Origin: Robertmurraya siralis
GTDB taxonomy: Bacteria; Bacillota; Bacilli; Bacillales; Cytobacillaceae
Assembly: GCF_005502275.1 (NCBI RefSeq)
Contig: NZ_SWLZ01000016.1
Location: 1 to 64,000, forward strand
Length of the DNA: 64,000 nt
Direction of reading: 5' to 3'
Shown here in pieces: positions 34,158 through 43,810 of this stretch. The translations under genes were made by a program, and so were the position numbers. The notes beneath the pieces are model-generated. The model saw nothing but the letters and a program-made list of their open reading frames with translations. It was not told the DNA's origin and ran no database searches. Positions within the stretch are counted from its first letter, which is position 1; every line of letters starts with the position of its first letter.

Positions 34158-37061
34158 ATGAAAAAAAAGAAAATGAGTAAGAAGAAGTTTCGTATCGTAT
34201 GGAGCTCTATATTATCAGTTTTACTTGTTATTATTGTTGCAGCGAACGTTGCGTTAGCTCAGTTCTCGGATGTCATTTCTGCTTATTTTTCAACGATAGA
34301 TCTAGAGAGTGCTGAGGCAGTCGAAGCTCGCCAAAAATCAGAGGGCATTGTTGAGCAAATTGCTGATGAAGGAATTATTCTGTTACAAAATAATGATAAT
34401 ACTTTGCCTATCCAAACATCAGAAGATAATAAGGCTAAGGTAAATGTTTTTGGTTGGAGTTTCACGGAGCCAATTTATGGTGGTACTGGTTCAGGTTCAG
34501 CCGATGCCTCAAAAGCTGTAACACCGAAGGCGGGCCTTGAAAACGCAGGTTTTGAAATTAATGAGCATTTATATAAAGCTTATGTTGATACAGGGATTGA
34601 AAGACCTATTGTTGGAATGGATGGACAGGATTGGTCAATTCCAGAACCAAAGCCATCTGAATTCTATACAAGTGAATTGATGCAACAGGCGAAAGATTTC
34701 TCAGATGTTGCCATTATTTTCATTGCTCGTTCAGGTGGTGAAGGTGCAGACTTACCTAGAAGTATGGACGGACCAGATACATTTGATCCAAACGGGGGCG
34801 CATTTGGTCCAACAGGTCAAAAGTTTGGTTACGAGGATGATCTAGATGCAAGTAAGCACTATTTACAATTAAGCAATAGAGAGCAAGGAATGATTGATGC
34901 TGTCACAGAAAATTTTGATAACGTTATTCTTGTTGTAAACAGTGCTAATACATTTGAACTAGGGTGGGTTGAAGAGTACGAAGAAATTAAAAGTATATTG
35001 AATGTCGCCGGACCGGGTCAAAATGGATTTAATTCATTAGGAAAGGTTCTTTCTGGGGAAGTAAATCCATCAGGTAAAACGGTCGATATTTATACAAAGG
35101 ATCTTCTTGATCCACCTGCAATGATAAACTTTGGTGATTTTGATTATGTAATTGAAAACGCAGATGGATCCTATGCACAGGCCTTTGACTCAAGCAATGT
35201 CCCATTAAAATATGTGGATTACTCAGAAGGAATTTATGTAGGATATCGCTTCTATGAAACGGCTGCAGAGTTAGGTGTCATAAATTATGAAGAAAAAGTT
35301 CAGTATCCATTTGGCTATGGGTTGAGTTACACCAATTTTGAACAAGAAGTTGTTGCAAACAGTCTAAATTGGACTGATTCGGAAGTAACGGTCGATGTAA
35401 AAGTAACAAATACAGGAGCAGTAGAAGGAAAAGAAGTTGTTCAATTATATTTCTCAGCACCTTACACAGGGAAAATTGAACGCTCCTCCATTGATTTAAT
35501 CGCATTTGAAAAAACCGATATCATTAAGCCAGGAGAATCTGAAACAGTAACACTTACATTTAATGTGGAAGACATGGCTGCTTATGATGCGAACAAAGAA
35601 TACAGCAATTCTGGTTCATACGTTCTAGAAGCAGGCGAATATAAACTTATGCTTATGAACAATTCTCATGACAAGATTGCTGATGTAGGAAGTAAAAACC
35701 TTAGTGAAGTTGTCTATGATACTACAGGGCGTTCTACTGATGAACAAATTGCCATTAACCAGTTTGATGATGAAGTAACAGGTGAAGGAAGTATCTCCAC
35801 CTATTTATCAAGAGCCAACGGCTTTGAAAACCTAACAGAATTAAATAAAAATGAAGTTTATACGGTAACAACAGAGGATGGAACAACTAAAGAGGTCTTA
35901 GGTAAATTAGTAGATTCAGAATTTGTTAACTTCATTAATGGAATTCGCTATGATGTACCTGCTGATACGCATGATTCAGCACCAACTACAGGAGCTGATA
36001 ATGGGAAGAAATTAGAAGATTATGTTGGTGTGGATATTAATGATGAGTCATGGAATCAATTACTTGATCAATTGACAGTCAAAGAATTAGCAGAATTAGC
36101 AACACTTGGTGGATATAGAACGATCGAGGTTGAGTCTGTAGGAAAACCTGCAACACTAGACTATGATGGACCAGCTGCTATTAATAATATGAATATGGCT
36201 GCCAATGGTCAATCCGGTACGGCATTCCCGTCAGAAATCATGATTGCGGCAACTTGGAATCTTGAGCTTGCCGAAGCGATGGGAGAGCATATTGGCGCCG
36301 AAGCTAAAGCCTATGGTGTTAGTGGTTGGTATGCCCCAGGTATAAATGTACATCGTACAGCATTTGCTGGAAGAAACTTTGAATACTATTCAGAAGACGG
36401 TTTTCTTTCTGGTAAAATGGCTGCTGCAGTAACGAAGGGATTCCAAAACCAAGGTGGATATGTCTATATCAAGCACTTTGCATTAAATGATCAGGAAACA
36501 AACCGTACATTTGGCGTGCTGACTTGGAGTAACGAACAAGCCATTCGAGAAGTTTATCTAAAGCCATTTGAAATCGCTGTTAAAGAAGGAGGAGCAAAAG
36601 CTGTCATGTCCTCATTTAACAGTATCGGAAATAAATGGGCTGGAGCTGATGACGGTCTGCTTAAGGAAATCCTCCGTAAAGAATGGGGTTTCAATGGCCA
36701 TGTGATTACGGATTTCTATATGAATGGTGGTGGACTTAATGCTTATCCATACATGAATGTAGAGCTTGCGGTCCGCAACGGAAATGATTTAATGCTTACA
36801 GGTGCTGCACCAATGGGAGTACCGGAAATAAATACTGACAGTAATGATACATTATGGGCATTAAGGGATGCTGCTCACAATATTTTATATACGATAGCTA
36901 ATAGTAGTGCTATTGATGGAGGCTTGAGCACGGATATGCCTCAATGGGTTGTGATTACTATTATTGTTGACATTCTGCTTGCTTTAGTTATTGCAACGGC
37001 ATTCTACTTTGTCTTTCGGAATAGCAGGAAGAGAGACGAAATAAATATCGATTTAGTGTAA
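34158..37061 (+). CDS. Circularly permuted, membrane-anchored GH3 glycosidase
   Basis: The 967-residue protein has a lysine-rich cytoplasmic start, a membrane helix (about 13-35), a large outer region and a second membrane helix near the C-terminus (about 930-952) with a short basic tail. Domain order is reversed relative to common GH3 enzymes. The GH3 C-terminal-type alpha/beta sandwich comes first (about 60-330), then a fibronectin-III-like region (about 400-500), then the catalytic TIM barrel (about 640-870) with KHFALNDQETN and the nucleophile Asp in VITDFYM (about residue 852). It should cleave beta-glycosides on the outer surface. GGGGGAAAAGAAG precedes ATG. The substrate is not predictable. 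Confidence 0.88.
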   Translation: MKKKKMSKKKFRIVWSSILSVLLVIIVAANVALAQFSDVISAYFSTIDLESAEAVEARQKSEGIVEQIADEGIILLQNNDNTLPIQTSEDNKAKVNVFGWSFTEPIYGGTGSGSADASKAVTPKAGLENAGFEINEHLYKAYVDTGIERPIVGMDGQDWSIPEPKPSEFYTSELMQQAKDFSDVAIIFIARSGGEGADLPRSMDGPDTFDPNGGAFGPTGQKFGYEDDLDASKHYLQLSNREQGMIDAVTENFDNVILVVNSANTFELGWVEEYEEIKSILNVAGPGQNGFNSLGKVLSGEVNPSGKTVDIYTKDLLDPPAMINFGDFDYVIENADGSYAQAFDSSNVPLKYVDYSEGIYVGYRFYETAAELGVINYEEKVQYPFGYGLSYTNFEQEVVANSLNWTDSEVTVDVKVTNTGAVEGKEVVQLYFSAPYTGKIERSSIDLIAFEKTDIIKPGESETVTLTFNVEDMAAYDANKEYSNSGSYVLEAGEYKLMLMNNSHDKIADVGSKNLSEVVYDTTGRSTDEQIAINQFDDEVTGEGSISTYLSRANGFENLTELNKNEVYTVTTEDGTTKEVLGKLVDSEFVNFINGIRYDVPADTHDSAPTTGADNGKKLEDYVGVDINDESWNQLLDQLTVKELAELATLGGYRTIEVESVGKPATLDYDGPAAINNMNMAANGQSGTAFPSEIMIAATWNLELAEAMGEHIGAEAKAYGVSGWYAPGINVHRTAFAGRNFEYYSEDGFLSGKMAAAVTKGFQNQGGYVYIKHFALNDQETNRTFGVLTWSNEQAIREVYLKPFEIAVKEGGAKAVMSSFNSIGNKWAGADDGLLKEILRKEWGFNGHVITDFYMNGGGLNAYPYMNVELAVRNGNDLMLTGAAPMGVPEINTDSNDTLWALRDAAHNILYTIANSSAIDGGLSTDMPQWVVITIIVDILLALVIATAFYFVFRNSRKRDEINIDLV

Positions 37062-37093
37062 TAACGCTACATGAAATTACAACTAAAAATAAG

Positions 37094-37129
37094 TGATAAG
37101 GCGATACTATTTTACGTATCGCCTTATCA
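37094..37129. promoter_or_regulatory. 14-bp perfect hairpin between the two GH3 genes
   Basis: TGATAAGGCGATAC (37094-37107) and GTATCGCCTTATCA (37116-37129) pair perfectly with an eight-base loop. No T-run follows on the plus strand, so it is more likely an mRNA processing or stability element than a terminator (inference). Confidence 0.6.
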
Positions 37130-37147
37130 TAAAAAGAGGAATTGAGC

Positions 37148-39595
37148 ATGAAATACAGAGAATTAATAAACAAAATGACCTTAGAAGAGAAAGCATCATT
37201 GATGTCAGGAAAAGATTTCTGGCAAACGATGGACATAGAGCGTCTCGGCATTAACAGCATTTTTTTAGCCGATGGACCTCATGGAATTCGCAAACAGGCT
37301 GCTGCTGCAGATCATTTGGGATTAAATGAAAGTATTCCAGCAACTTGTTATCCGACTGCTGCAACAATAGCAAATAGTTGGAATGTTGAACTAGGAGAAA
37401 CAATAGGAGATTATTTAGGAAAAGAAGCACTTGCCCAAAAAGTGAATGTCCTTCTTGGTCCAGGGATCAATATGAAGAGAAATCCACTTGCTGGGAGAAA
37501 CTTCGAATATTTTAGTGAAGATCCATATCTAGCAGGTAAGCTGGCTGCAAGCATGATTAGAGGAATCCAATCCCACGGAATATCAGCTTGTGTGAAACAT
37601 TTTGCCGTAAACAATCAGGAAGAAAGACGGATGTCAATTGATACGATTGTTGACGAACGGACACTGCGGGAAATTTACTTAACAGCATTTGAAATCGCCA
37701 TAAAAGAAGGCAAAACAAAAACAGTCATGTCTGCTTACAATATGCTAAATGGCGCCTATACCAATGAAAATATCCACTTAATGCGCGAAATTCTCCGTGA
37801 TGAATGGGGATTTGATGGAGTTGTTGTGACGGATTGGGGTGGCAGCAATGATCGTGTAGCAGGACTGATTGCCGGTAATGAGCTGGAGATGCCAACGACA
37901 GCAGGTGAAACAAACGAAGAAATAATCGCTGCCATTAAGAGTGGCAATCTAAAAGAAGAAGTCTTAGATGAATGTGTAGATCGATTATTAGAGTTAATTT
38001 TTACAACCGAAGAGGTCTACAAACAACCGCAGAGAGAATTCGATGTCGAGGAACATCATAAGCTGGCCCAAAAAGCTGCTGAGGAATCGATCGTACTGCT
38101 AAAAAATGACGACCATATTTTACCGCTGCAAAAGGACAAAAAGGTTGCCATTATTGGCGACTTTGCCCATAATCCACGCTATCAAGGTGCAGGGTCATCA
38201 ATCGTTAACCCAACGCGACTTGATAATACATTGGATAGTCTTAACGATTCGGGGATTACAAGTATTGGTTATGAACCAGGATTTGACCGTTACGGGAAAA
38301 ATAGTCGGAAGAAGATAAATAAAGCATGTGCACTTGCGAAAGAGGCAGATGTTGTTCTTTTATATATGGGTCTTGATGAAGTAACCGAAGCGGAAGGCTT
38401 AGATAGACAAAACATGAAGATCCCGCAGAACCAGGTTGATTTATTATCGGCTTTGCATGAAGTGAATGAAAATATTGTTGTCGTTCTTTCATGTGGAGCA
38501 GCAGTAGAAATGCCGTGGATTGATAAAGTGAAAGGGTTGGTTCATGGATACTTAGCTGGACAGGCTGGAACGAAGGCAATTCTTCGGGTTCTTACCGGCG
38601 CTGTAAATCCTTCGGGGAAATTAGCGGAAACATATCCACTTCGTTATGAGGATACCCCTTCTTATCATAACTTTCCAGGGAAAGAAGTTAGTGTAGAATA
38701 CCGAGAAAGTCTTTATATCGGCTATCGTTATTATGATACGGCAAATGTAGATGTTCTTTTCCCATTTGGATTTGGACTCAGTTATACAAGCTTTGAGTAT
38801 ACAAATATCCATGTCACAACCGAAGGAGTTACTTTTAACTTAACGAATTCCGGGGAGATGGCGGGGATGGAAGTAGCCCAGCTATACGTAGGATGTCAGT
38901 CGACAGATATTTTTAGACCGAAAAAAGAGTTAAAAGGTTTTGCGAAAGTATTTTTGAATGCCGGTGAAACAAAAACGGTTTTGATCCCGTTTGATGATAA
39001 AACATTCCGTTATTTCAATGTAAAGACAAATAAATGGGAAATTGAAGAAGCTGAGTATGAGATTATGATTGGTGCATCAAGCGAAGATATTCGCTTAGTA
39101 GAATCTCATTTTGTTGCAGGTACAGGTGCACCACTTCCATATGAGAAGGTGAAGCTACCTAGCTACTATTCTGGCAAAGCGAATAATGTGAGCGTTGAAG
39201 AATTTGAAGAGCTGCTAGGCTATAAAGTGCCGGACTCGAAATGGAATCGTACCCGTCCACTTGGATACAATGATACGATTGCCCAATGCCAGTATGCAAA
39301 GGGTGCTTTTGCAAGATTTTCCTTTCATGCCATTACTTTTGCCCATAGATTTTTATGGAAAATTGGAAAAAGAAGCACAGCCAATTTAATCATGATGTCA
39401 GTCTATCACATGCCGTTTAGAGGTGTAGCGAGAATGACCGGAGGAATCATTAATATGCCGATGCTAGACGGCATTTTAATGATTGTTAATGGTCGATTTT
39501 TTAAGGGTCTGAGGCATGTGCTAAGAGAAAGAAAAAAGATGATAAAAAAGATAAAGGTAGAACAGCCCCTAGCAAGAATGGAGAAGGAGATGTAG
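37148..39595 (+). CDS. GH3 beta-glycosidase, cytoplasmic
   Basis: The 815-residue GH3 enzyme has normal domain order. The TIM barrel (about 1-270) has GPGINMKRNPLAGRNFEY, KHFAVNNQE (150-158) and nucleophile D229 in VVVTDWGG. It is followed by the alpha/beta sandwich (about 310-520) and an FnIII-like domain (about 580-665). A basic amphipathic tail of about 100 residues (FHAITFAHRFLWKIGKRS...) is unusual and may contact the membrane. No signal peptide is seen. ATG 37148 follows GAGGAATTGAGC. It shares the operon with the permuted GH3 and glycosyltransferase genes. The sugar specificity is open. Confidence 0.9.
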   Translation: MKYRELINKMTLEEKASLMSGKDFWQTMDIERLGINSIFLADGPHGIRKQAAAADHLGLNESIPATCYPTAATIANSWNVELGETIGDYLGKEALAQKVNVLLGPGINMKRNPLAGRNFEYFSEDPYLAGKLAASMIRGIQSHGISACVKHFAVNNQEERRMSIDTIVDERTLREIYLTAFEIAIKEGKTKTVMSAYNMLNGAYTNENIHLMREILRDEWGFDGVVVTDWGGSNDRVAGLIAGNELEMPTTAGETNEEIIAAIKSGNLKEEVLDECVDRLLELIFTTEEVYKQPQREFDVEEHHKLAQKAAEESIVLLKNDDHILPLQKDKKVAIIGDFAHNPRYQGAGSSIVNPTRLDNTLDSLNDSGITSIGYEPGFDRYGKNSRKKINKACALAKEADVVLLYMGLDEVTEAEGLDRQNMKIPQNQVDLLSALHEVNENIVVVLSCGAAVEMPWIDKVKGLVHGYLAGQAGTKAILRVLTGAVNPSGKLAETYPLRYEDTPSYHNFPGKEVSVEYRESLYIGYRYYDTANVDVLFPFGFGLSYTSFEYTNIHVTTEGVTFNLTNSGEMAGMEVAQLYVGCQSTDIFRPKKELKGFAKVFLNAGETKTVLIPFDDKTFRYFNVKTNKWEIEEAEYEIMIGASSEDIRLVESHFVAGTGAPLPYEKVKLPSYYSGKANNVSVEEFEELLGYKVPDSKWNRTRPLGYNDTIAQCQYAKGAFARFSFHAITFAHRFLWKIGKRSTANLIMMSVYHMPFRGVARMTGGIINMPMLDGILMIVNGRFFKGLRHVLRERKKMIKKIKVEQPLARMEKEM

Positions 39596-39601
39596 AATAG
39601 A

Positions 39602-40237
39602 ATGAGCAACCTGAATAACAAAAATAATAAAGTTCTTGCTAGGACAGTAGGTTTTTGGAACAATTATAAAGAAAAACATCCTAATATTGCACAGTTCCTT
39701 GTATTCTTTATGTTAAGTAATGGGATCACCGTATTACAGCTAGTATTAATGCCTGTTTTTAAGAGTATTTTCGCGAAAACAGCCTTAGTCACTACAAATT
39801 TTCAAGTATTGCAGTTTGGTCACAATTTTGACGGCAGTCCTTACTACGTTTTTGATTATGCGGCAGGATCACTTGCCTCAGGTGGTGGTGGCGGTCTTGC
39901 GTATTTCCTTGCTGTTCAAATTACGATTGGAATCGCGCAGGTCATTAACTTTTTTGCCCAAAGAAGTATTACATTTAAATCAAACAGTAATATTTGGAAA
40001 GCTGCTTTTTGGTACTTAGTTGCTTATATTGTCATTACGATTGGGGCAGCGGCAGCACAAGGCTTCTATAAAGCTCCAATTTATAACCTATTGATGAATA
40101 CTTGGGGATGGGGAGCAGTCGGGGAAACAACGGCAGATGTTATTACGATGATTATCAATAGTGCTATTTCATTCTGGGTGTTCTTTCCAATTTTCAAAAT
40201 TATTTTCAAGCAAGAACCTGAAAACAAGGTCAAGTAA
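39602..40237 (+). CDS. GtrA-like polytopic membrane protein
   Basis: The 211-residue protein has four clear membrane segments and resembles GtrA-family proteins, which are thought to help move lipid-linked sugars across the membrane. The pattern INFFAQRSITFKSN in mid-protein is typical of the family (a conserved N-F-x-x-x-R-x-x-x-F). A glycine-rich loop near residue 97 (ASGGGGGLAYF) is unusual. ATG lies seven bases past the GH3 stop, with GGAGATGTAGAATAG upstream. Its neighbours are a GT2 enzyme and UDP-galactopyranose mutase. Confidence 0.8.
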   Translation: MSNLNNKNNKVLARTVGFWNNYKEKHPNIAQFLVFFMLSNGITVLQLVLMPVFKSIFAKTALVTTNFQVLQFGHNFDGSPYYVFDYAAGSLASGGGGGLAYFLAVQITIGIAQVINFFAQRSITFKSNSNIWKAAFWYLVAYIVITIGAAAAQGFYKAPIYNLLMNTWGWGAVGETTADVITMIINSAISFWVFFPIFKIIFKQEPENKVK

Positions 40238-40251
40238 AGGAAGTGCGAGTA

Positions 40252-41268
40252 ATGAAATTATTATCAGTGGTAATTCCTTGCTATAATTCAGAAGCCTATA
40301 TGAGATATTGCATAGAATCTCTTTTGCCTGGTGGTGAAAGTGTTGAACTGCTGATAGTGAATGATGGCTCATCTGATAATACCGCTTTAATTGCAGATGA
40401 GTATGCAAAAAAATATCCTTCAATCATCAGGGCGATTCATCAGGAGAACGGTGGACATGGGGAAGCTGTGAATGCAGGCATTCGTCATGCAGCTGGTTTA
40501 TACTTGAAGGTAGTTGACAGTGATGATTGGGTTGATACGAGAGCTTATCTGAAAATATTGCATCAGCTTCAAGAATTTACAGCAAAAAATCAAACAATCG
40601 ACATGCTGGTTAGCAATTTTGTTTATGAAAAAGAAGGCGCAAAGTATAAGAAAGTGATGAAATATGAAAACGTGCTGCCAATTGGAGAAATTTTCACTTG
40701 GGACGATATAGAGCCATTTCGCAAAGGCCAGTATCTCTTAATGCATTCGCTTATATATCGAACACAATTGTTAAAGGATTGTGGGTTGGAGCTACCGAAG
40801 CATACTTTTTATGTTGACAATTTATTTGTCTATGTTCCTCTTAAGCATGTTAAGACGATGTACTATATGAACGTGGAGTTTTACAGATACTATATTGGTA
40901 GAGAAGATCAGTCTGTTCAAGAAAAGATCATGATCAAAAGAATTGACCAGCAGATTAAAGTGAATAAGCTAATGATCGATACGATCCCATTAAGCACGAT
41001 TAAGAATCCGAATTTGCGCCAGTATCTATTCCATCATCTTGAAATTGTTACAGTTGTATCGGCAATCCTTTTGATCCGTTCAGGGACAGCTGAAAATATC
41101 CAGAAGAAAAAAGATTTATGGAACTATATTAAGGAAAAAGACTCGGAGTTGTATCATGATATTCGTTATGGTATGATGGGGCATTTAATGAATTTACCAG
41201 GTAGGTTAGGACGCAGTGTTTCAATCGGGGCCTATAAAATATCACAGAAATTGGTTGGATTCAATTAA
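40252..41268 (+). CDS. Family 2 glycosyltransferase
   Basis: The protein of about 338 residues has a GT-A fold. It opens LLSVVIPCYNSEAYMRYCIE, has VNDGSSDNT (nucleotide-sugar Asp), NGGHGEAVNAGIRHA and the metal-binding DXD-like VVDSDDWVD. No membrane helices are evident apart from amphipathic C-terminal segments. ATG 40252 is preceded by AAAGGAAG with eight-base spacing. It probably transfers a sugar to a lipid or glycan acceptor together with the GtrA-like protein. The downstream glf suggests galactofuranose as one donor (inference). Confidence 0.9.
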   Translation: MKLLSVVIPCYNSEAYMRYCIESLLPGGESVELLIVNDGSSDNTALIADEYAKKYPSIIRAIHQENGGHGEAVNAGIRHAAGLYLKVVDSDDWVDTRAYLKILHQLQEFTAKNQTIDMLVSNFVYEKEGAKYKKVMKYENVLPIGEIFTWDDIEPFRKGQYLLMHSLIYRTQLLKDCGLELPKHTFYVDNLFVYVPLKHVKTMYYMNVEFYRYYIGREDQSVQEKIMIKRIDQQIKVNKLMIDTIPLSTIKNPNLRQYLFHHLEIVTVVSAILLIRSGTAENIQKKKDLWNYIKEKDSELYHDIRYGMMGHLMNLPGRLGRSVSIGAYKISQKLVGFN

Positions 41269-41277
41269 TGTTCATGT

Positions 41278-41320
41278 AAAAATAGCTTTCTATGAAAAAA
41301 TTTCATAGAGGGCTATTTTT
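41278..41320 (+). terminator. Terminator between GT2 gene and glf
   Basis: AAAAATAGC-TCTATGAAA pairs with TTTCATAGA-GCTATTTTT around a short loop, followed by GCTTAATTTT. glf may therefore depend on read-through or an unseen promoter. Confidence 0.75.
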
Positions 41321-41349
41321 GCTTAATTTTCAGTTGGAGGAATATTAAC

Positions 41350-42456
41350 ATGAGTTTTGATTATTTAGTTGTCGGCTCTGGCTTATTTGGCAGTACGTTC
41401 GCTTATGAAGCAGCCAAAAAAGGAAAAAGAGTAAAAGTAATTGAAAAAAGAGCGCATATTGGTGGGAATATTTACACGGAAAATATCGCAGGGATTAACG
41501 TGCATAAATATGGGGCACATATCTTCCATACGAATGATAAAGAAATATGGGATTATATCAATCAGTTTGCCGAGTTTAATCGATATACAAATAGTCCTAT
41601 TGCAAACTTCCGCGGGGAGATTTATAACTTGCCCTTTAATATGAACACCTTTCATAAATTATGGGGCGTTACTACCCCTGAAGAGGCAAAGGCAAAAATA
41701 GAGGAGCAAAGAAAAGAAGCAAATATCGAAAACCCTACCAATTTAGAGGAACAGGCTATTTCCTTGGTGGGGATTGATATTTATGAAAAGCTGATTAAAG
41801 GTTATACAGAAAAACAGTGGGGAAGAAAAGCAAGCGAGCTGCCTGCGTTTATTATTAAACGTCTTCCTGTGCGATTTACTTATGATAATAATTACTTTAA
41901 CGATCGCTACCAAGGAATTCCAATCGGAGGCTATACACAAATTATTGAGAAAATGCTTTCCAGCGAGAAAATCGAGGTGGAAGTGAATAAGGATTTCTTT
42001 GCAAATAAAGCGGAATATTTAAAAGATTATCCGAGAATTGTTTATACGGGCATGATCGACCAATTTTTTGATTATCAGTTTGGCCAATTAGAATATCGCA
42101 GTCTACAATTTGAAACATCCGTTTTGGAACAGGAAAACTATCAAGGGAATGCGGTCGTGAATTATACGGACGCCAAAACCCCATATACAAGAATTATTGA
42201 GCATAAGCATTTTGAATTTGGCAATCAGCCGAAAACTGTCATAACGAGAGAATATCCGAAAACATGGGAGATGGGTGATGAGCCTTATTATCCAATGAAC
42301 GATACCCGAAACAATGAGATATTCAGGCAGTATGCCAAGCTTGCCGAAGAACAACCACATATCATTTTTGGTGGCCGATTAGGGATGTATAAGTACTATG
42401 ATATGCATCAGGTGATAGCTGCAGCTTTGTCTGCAGCCAAAAAAGAGTTAAATTAA
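41350..42456 (+). CDS. glf: UDP-galactopyranose mutase
   Basis: The 368-residue flavoprotein has an N-terminal FAD-binding Rossmann motif (VVGSGLFGSTFAYEAAKKG) and family signatures YGAHIFHT, FNMNTFHKLWG, YTEKQWG and RLPVRFTYDNNYF. C-terminally, GGRLGMYKYYDMHQVI closes the FAD site. It converts UDP-galactopyranose to UDP-galactofuranose using reduced FAD. ATG follows TTGGAGGAATATTAAC. It lies after the GT2 gene and opposite galE, which supplies UDP-galactose, so the pair makes the galactofuranose donor. Confidence 0.96.
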   Translation: MSFDYLVVGSGLFGSTFAYEAAKKGKRVKVIEKRAHIGGNIYTENIAGINVHKYGAHIFHTNDKEIWDYINQFAEFNRYTNSPIANFRGEIYNLPFNMNTFHKLWGVTTPEEAKAKIEEQRKEANIENPTNLEEQAISLVGIDIYEKLIKGYTEKQWGRKASELPAFIIKRLPVRFTYDNNYFNDRYQGIPIGGYTQIIEKMLSSEKIEVEVNKDFFANKAEYLKDYPRIVYTGMIDQFFDYQFGQLEYRSLQFETSVLEQENYQGNAVVNYTDAKTPYTRIIEHKHFEFGNQPKTVITREYPKTWEMGDEPYYPMNDTRNNEIFRQYAKLAEEQPHIIFGGRLGMYKYYDMHQVIAAALSAAKKELN

Positions 42457-42462
42457 CCACGA

Positions 42463-42499
42463 AAAAAGCTGTGTCAACGCTATTTTGCCACAGCTTTTT
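42463..42499. terminator. Terminator after glf
   Basis: AAAAAGCTGTG (42463-42473) pairs with CACAGCTTTTT (42489-42499), a classic hairpin with flanking A- and T-runs usable on both strands. Confidence 0.85.
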
Positions 42500-42519
42500 C
42501 AGCAGTTAAGGCGGATTCG

Positions 42520-42608
42520 CCGATATATTTGTTTTTTCACCGATATATCTTTATAAAAGCCGATAAATTCAATTTTTCGCCGATATATCACCATAACCGC
42601 CGATAAAC
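42520..42608. repeat. Five-copy CCGATA array with exact 20-bp period
   Basis: CCGATA starts at 42520, 42540, 42560, 42580 and 42600, exactly 20 bp apart. Copies are extended to (G/A)CCGATA(T/A)AT-like words, while the 8-10 bp between them vary and are T-rich. It lies between convergent glf and galE, directly after the glf terminator. Confidence 0.85.
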
Positions 42609-42677
42609 CTCATTTGGGATGTGCAACACTTATGATGAGATGCATGTTCATTCCTAATTTTAGAGTGGATCATTAAG

Positions 42678-43673
42678 CTATTTCTCTTTTGGATAGCCGT
42701 TTGGATGTGTAGAATGCCATCTCCAAGCGTCTTCCATAATTTTCGTAATGGAGGTACGAATAGGATTCCAGCCTAACATTTGCTGAGCTTTTTCCGAGCT
42801 TGCAATTAAAATACTAGGATCGCCAGCTCTGCGTGGCCCTGACAGTGCGGGAATTTCCTTACCTGTCACTTGTCTTGCCGTCTCAATCATTTCTTTAACA
42901 GAAAAACCTTGGCTGCTGCCGAGATTGAAAATACCACTTTTTCCGCCTTCTCTTAAATGTTTTAACGCCAATAGATGGGCAGCAATGAGGTCTTCTACAT
43001 GAATGTAATCACGGATGCATGTCCCGTCCGCTGTGTCATAATCTTCTCCAAAAATGGTAATATGCGGTCGCTGTCCAAGTGCTGTTTGGAGCAGGAGCGG
43101 AATTAAATGGGTTTCGGGAAAATGATCTTCTCCGATTTCTCCAGATTCTCTAGCGCCAGCCACATTGAAATATCGTAAGGAAACATACTTAATACCATGA
43201 GCTCTCTCGACCCAGCTCATGATTTTTTCCATCATTCGTTTTGTTTCTCCGTATGTATTCGTCGGATTCGTCGGCATCGTTTCCGAAATGGGTATAGTCT
43301 CAGGCTCACCGTAAGTAGCTGCTGTGGAAGAAAAGACTATTTTTTTAACATCATATTCGTTCATTACTTGAAGCAAAATTTGTGTTCCATAAACATTGTT
43401 ATTAAAGTATTTAAGTGGAACTTCCATCGATTCTCCGACTAAAGAATGGGCTGCAAAATGGAGAACCGCATCGATCGCTTCTTGTTCGAACACGGATCGA
43501 AGGAATTCGATATGACGAATGTCCCCTTTATAAAATTTTGCTTTTGGATGAACCGCATCTTTATGTCCTGTCTCGAGATTATCAACAACGACAACCTCTT
43601 CCCCTTGATCAATTAATTGATAAACGGCGTGAGAGCCTATATAACCAGCCCCACCTAAAACCAACACACTCAT
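42678..43673 (-). CDS. galE: UDP-glucose 4-epimerase
   Basis: The protein of about 331 residues is a short-chain dehydrogenase-type epimerase. It has an NAD-binding [15 protein letters not shown] start, VDNLETGH, catalytic Ser in FSSTAATYG, and YxxxK in [11 protein letters not shown], with [11 protein letters not shown] and [11 protein letters not shown] downstream. It interconverts UDP-glucose and UDP-galactose. ATG 43673 is preceded by GGAGGAATTTGGAT; the in-frame TTG two codons earlier is too close to the site. It is convergent with glf and supplies its substrate. Confidence 0.95.
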   Translation of the reverse strand: MSVLVLGGAGYIGSHAVYQLIDQGEEVVVVDNLETGHKDAVHPKAKFYKGDIRHIEFLRSVFEQEAIDAVLHFAAHSLVGESMEVPLKYFNNNVYGTQILLQVMNEYDVKKIVFSSTAATYGEPETIPISETMPTNPTNTYGETKRMMEKIMSWVERAHGIKYVSLRYFNVAGARESGEIGEDHFPETHLIPLLLQTALGQRPHITIFGEDYDTADGTCIRDYIHVEDLIAAHLLALKHLREGGKSGIFNLGSSQGFSVKEMIETARQVTGKEIPALSGPRRAGDPSILIASSEKAQQMLGWNPIRTSITKIMEDAWRWHSTHPNGYPKEK

Positions 43674-43810
43674 ATCCAAATTCCTCCGATTTCATTACCT
43701 TGTATTGTTAATAAAAGTTTAATATAGATTGAAGCTAGAGGCAATTTGGGTGAAGCCGAGTTTCATGAGGCGAGTGAGCATTGTTAGGAGGAGCAAAGTG
43801 GAGCTTACAT

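Noticed and set aside
42520-42608. Series of sigma-D promoters (CCGATA resembles the GCCGATAT -10 box)
   Set aside because: No TAAA box stands 14-16 bp upstream of any copy, and no gene starts downstream; the flanking genes converge.
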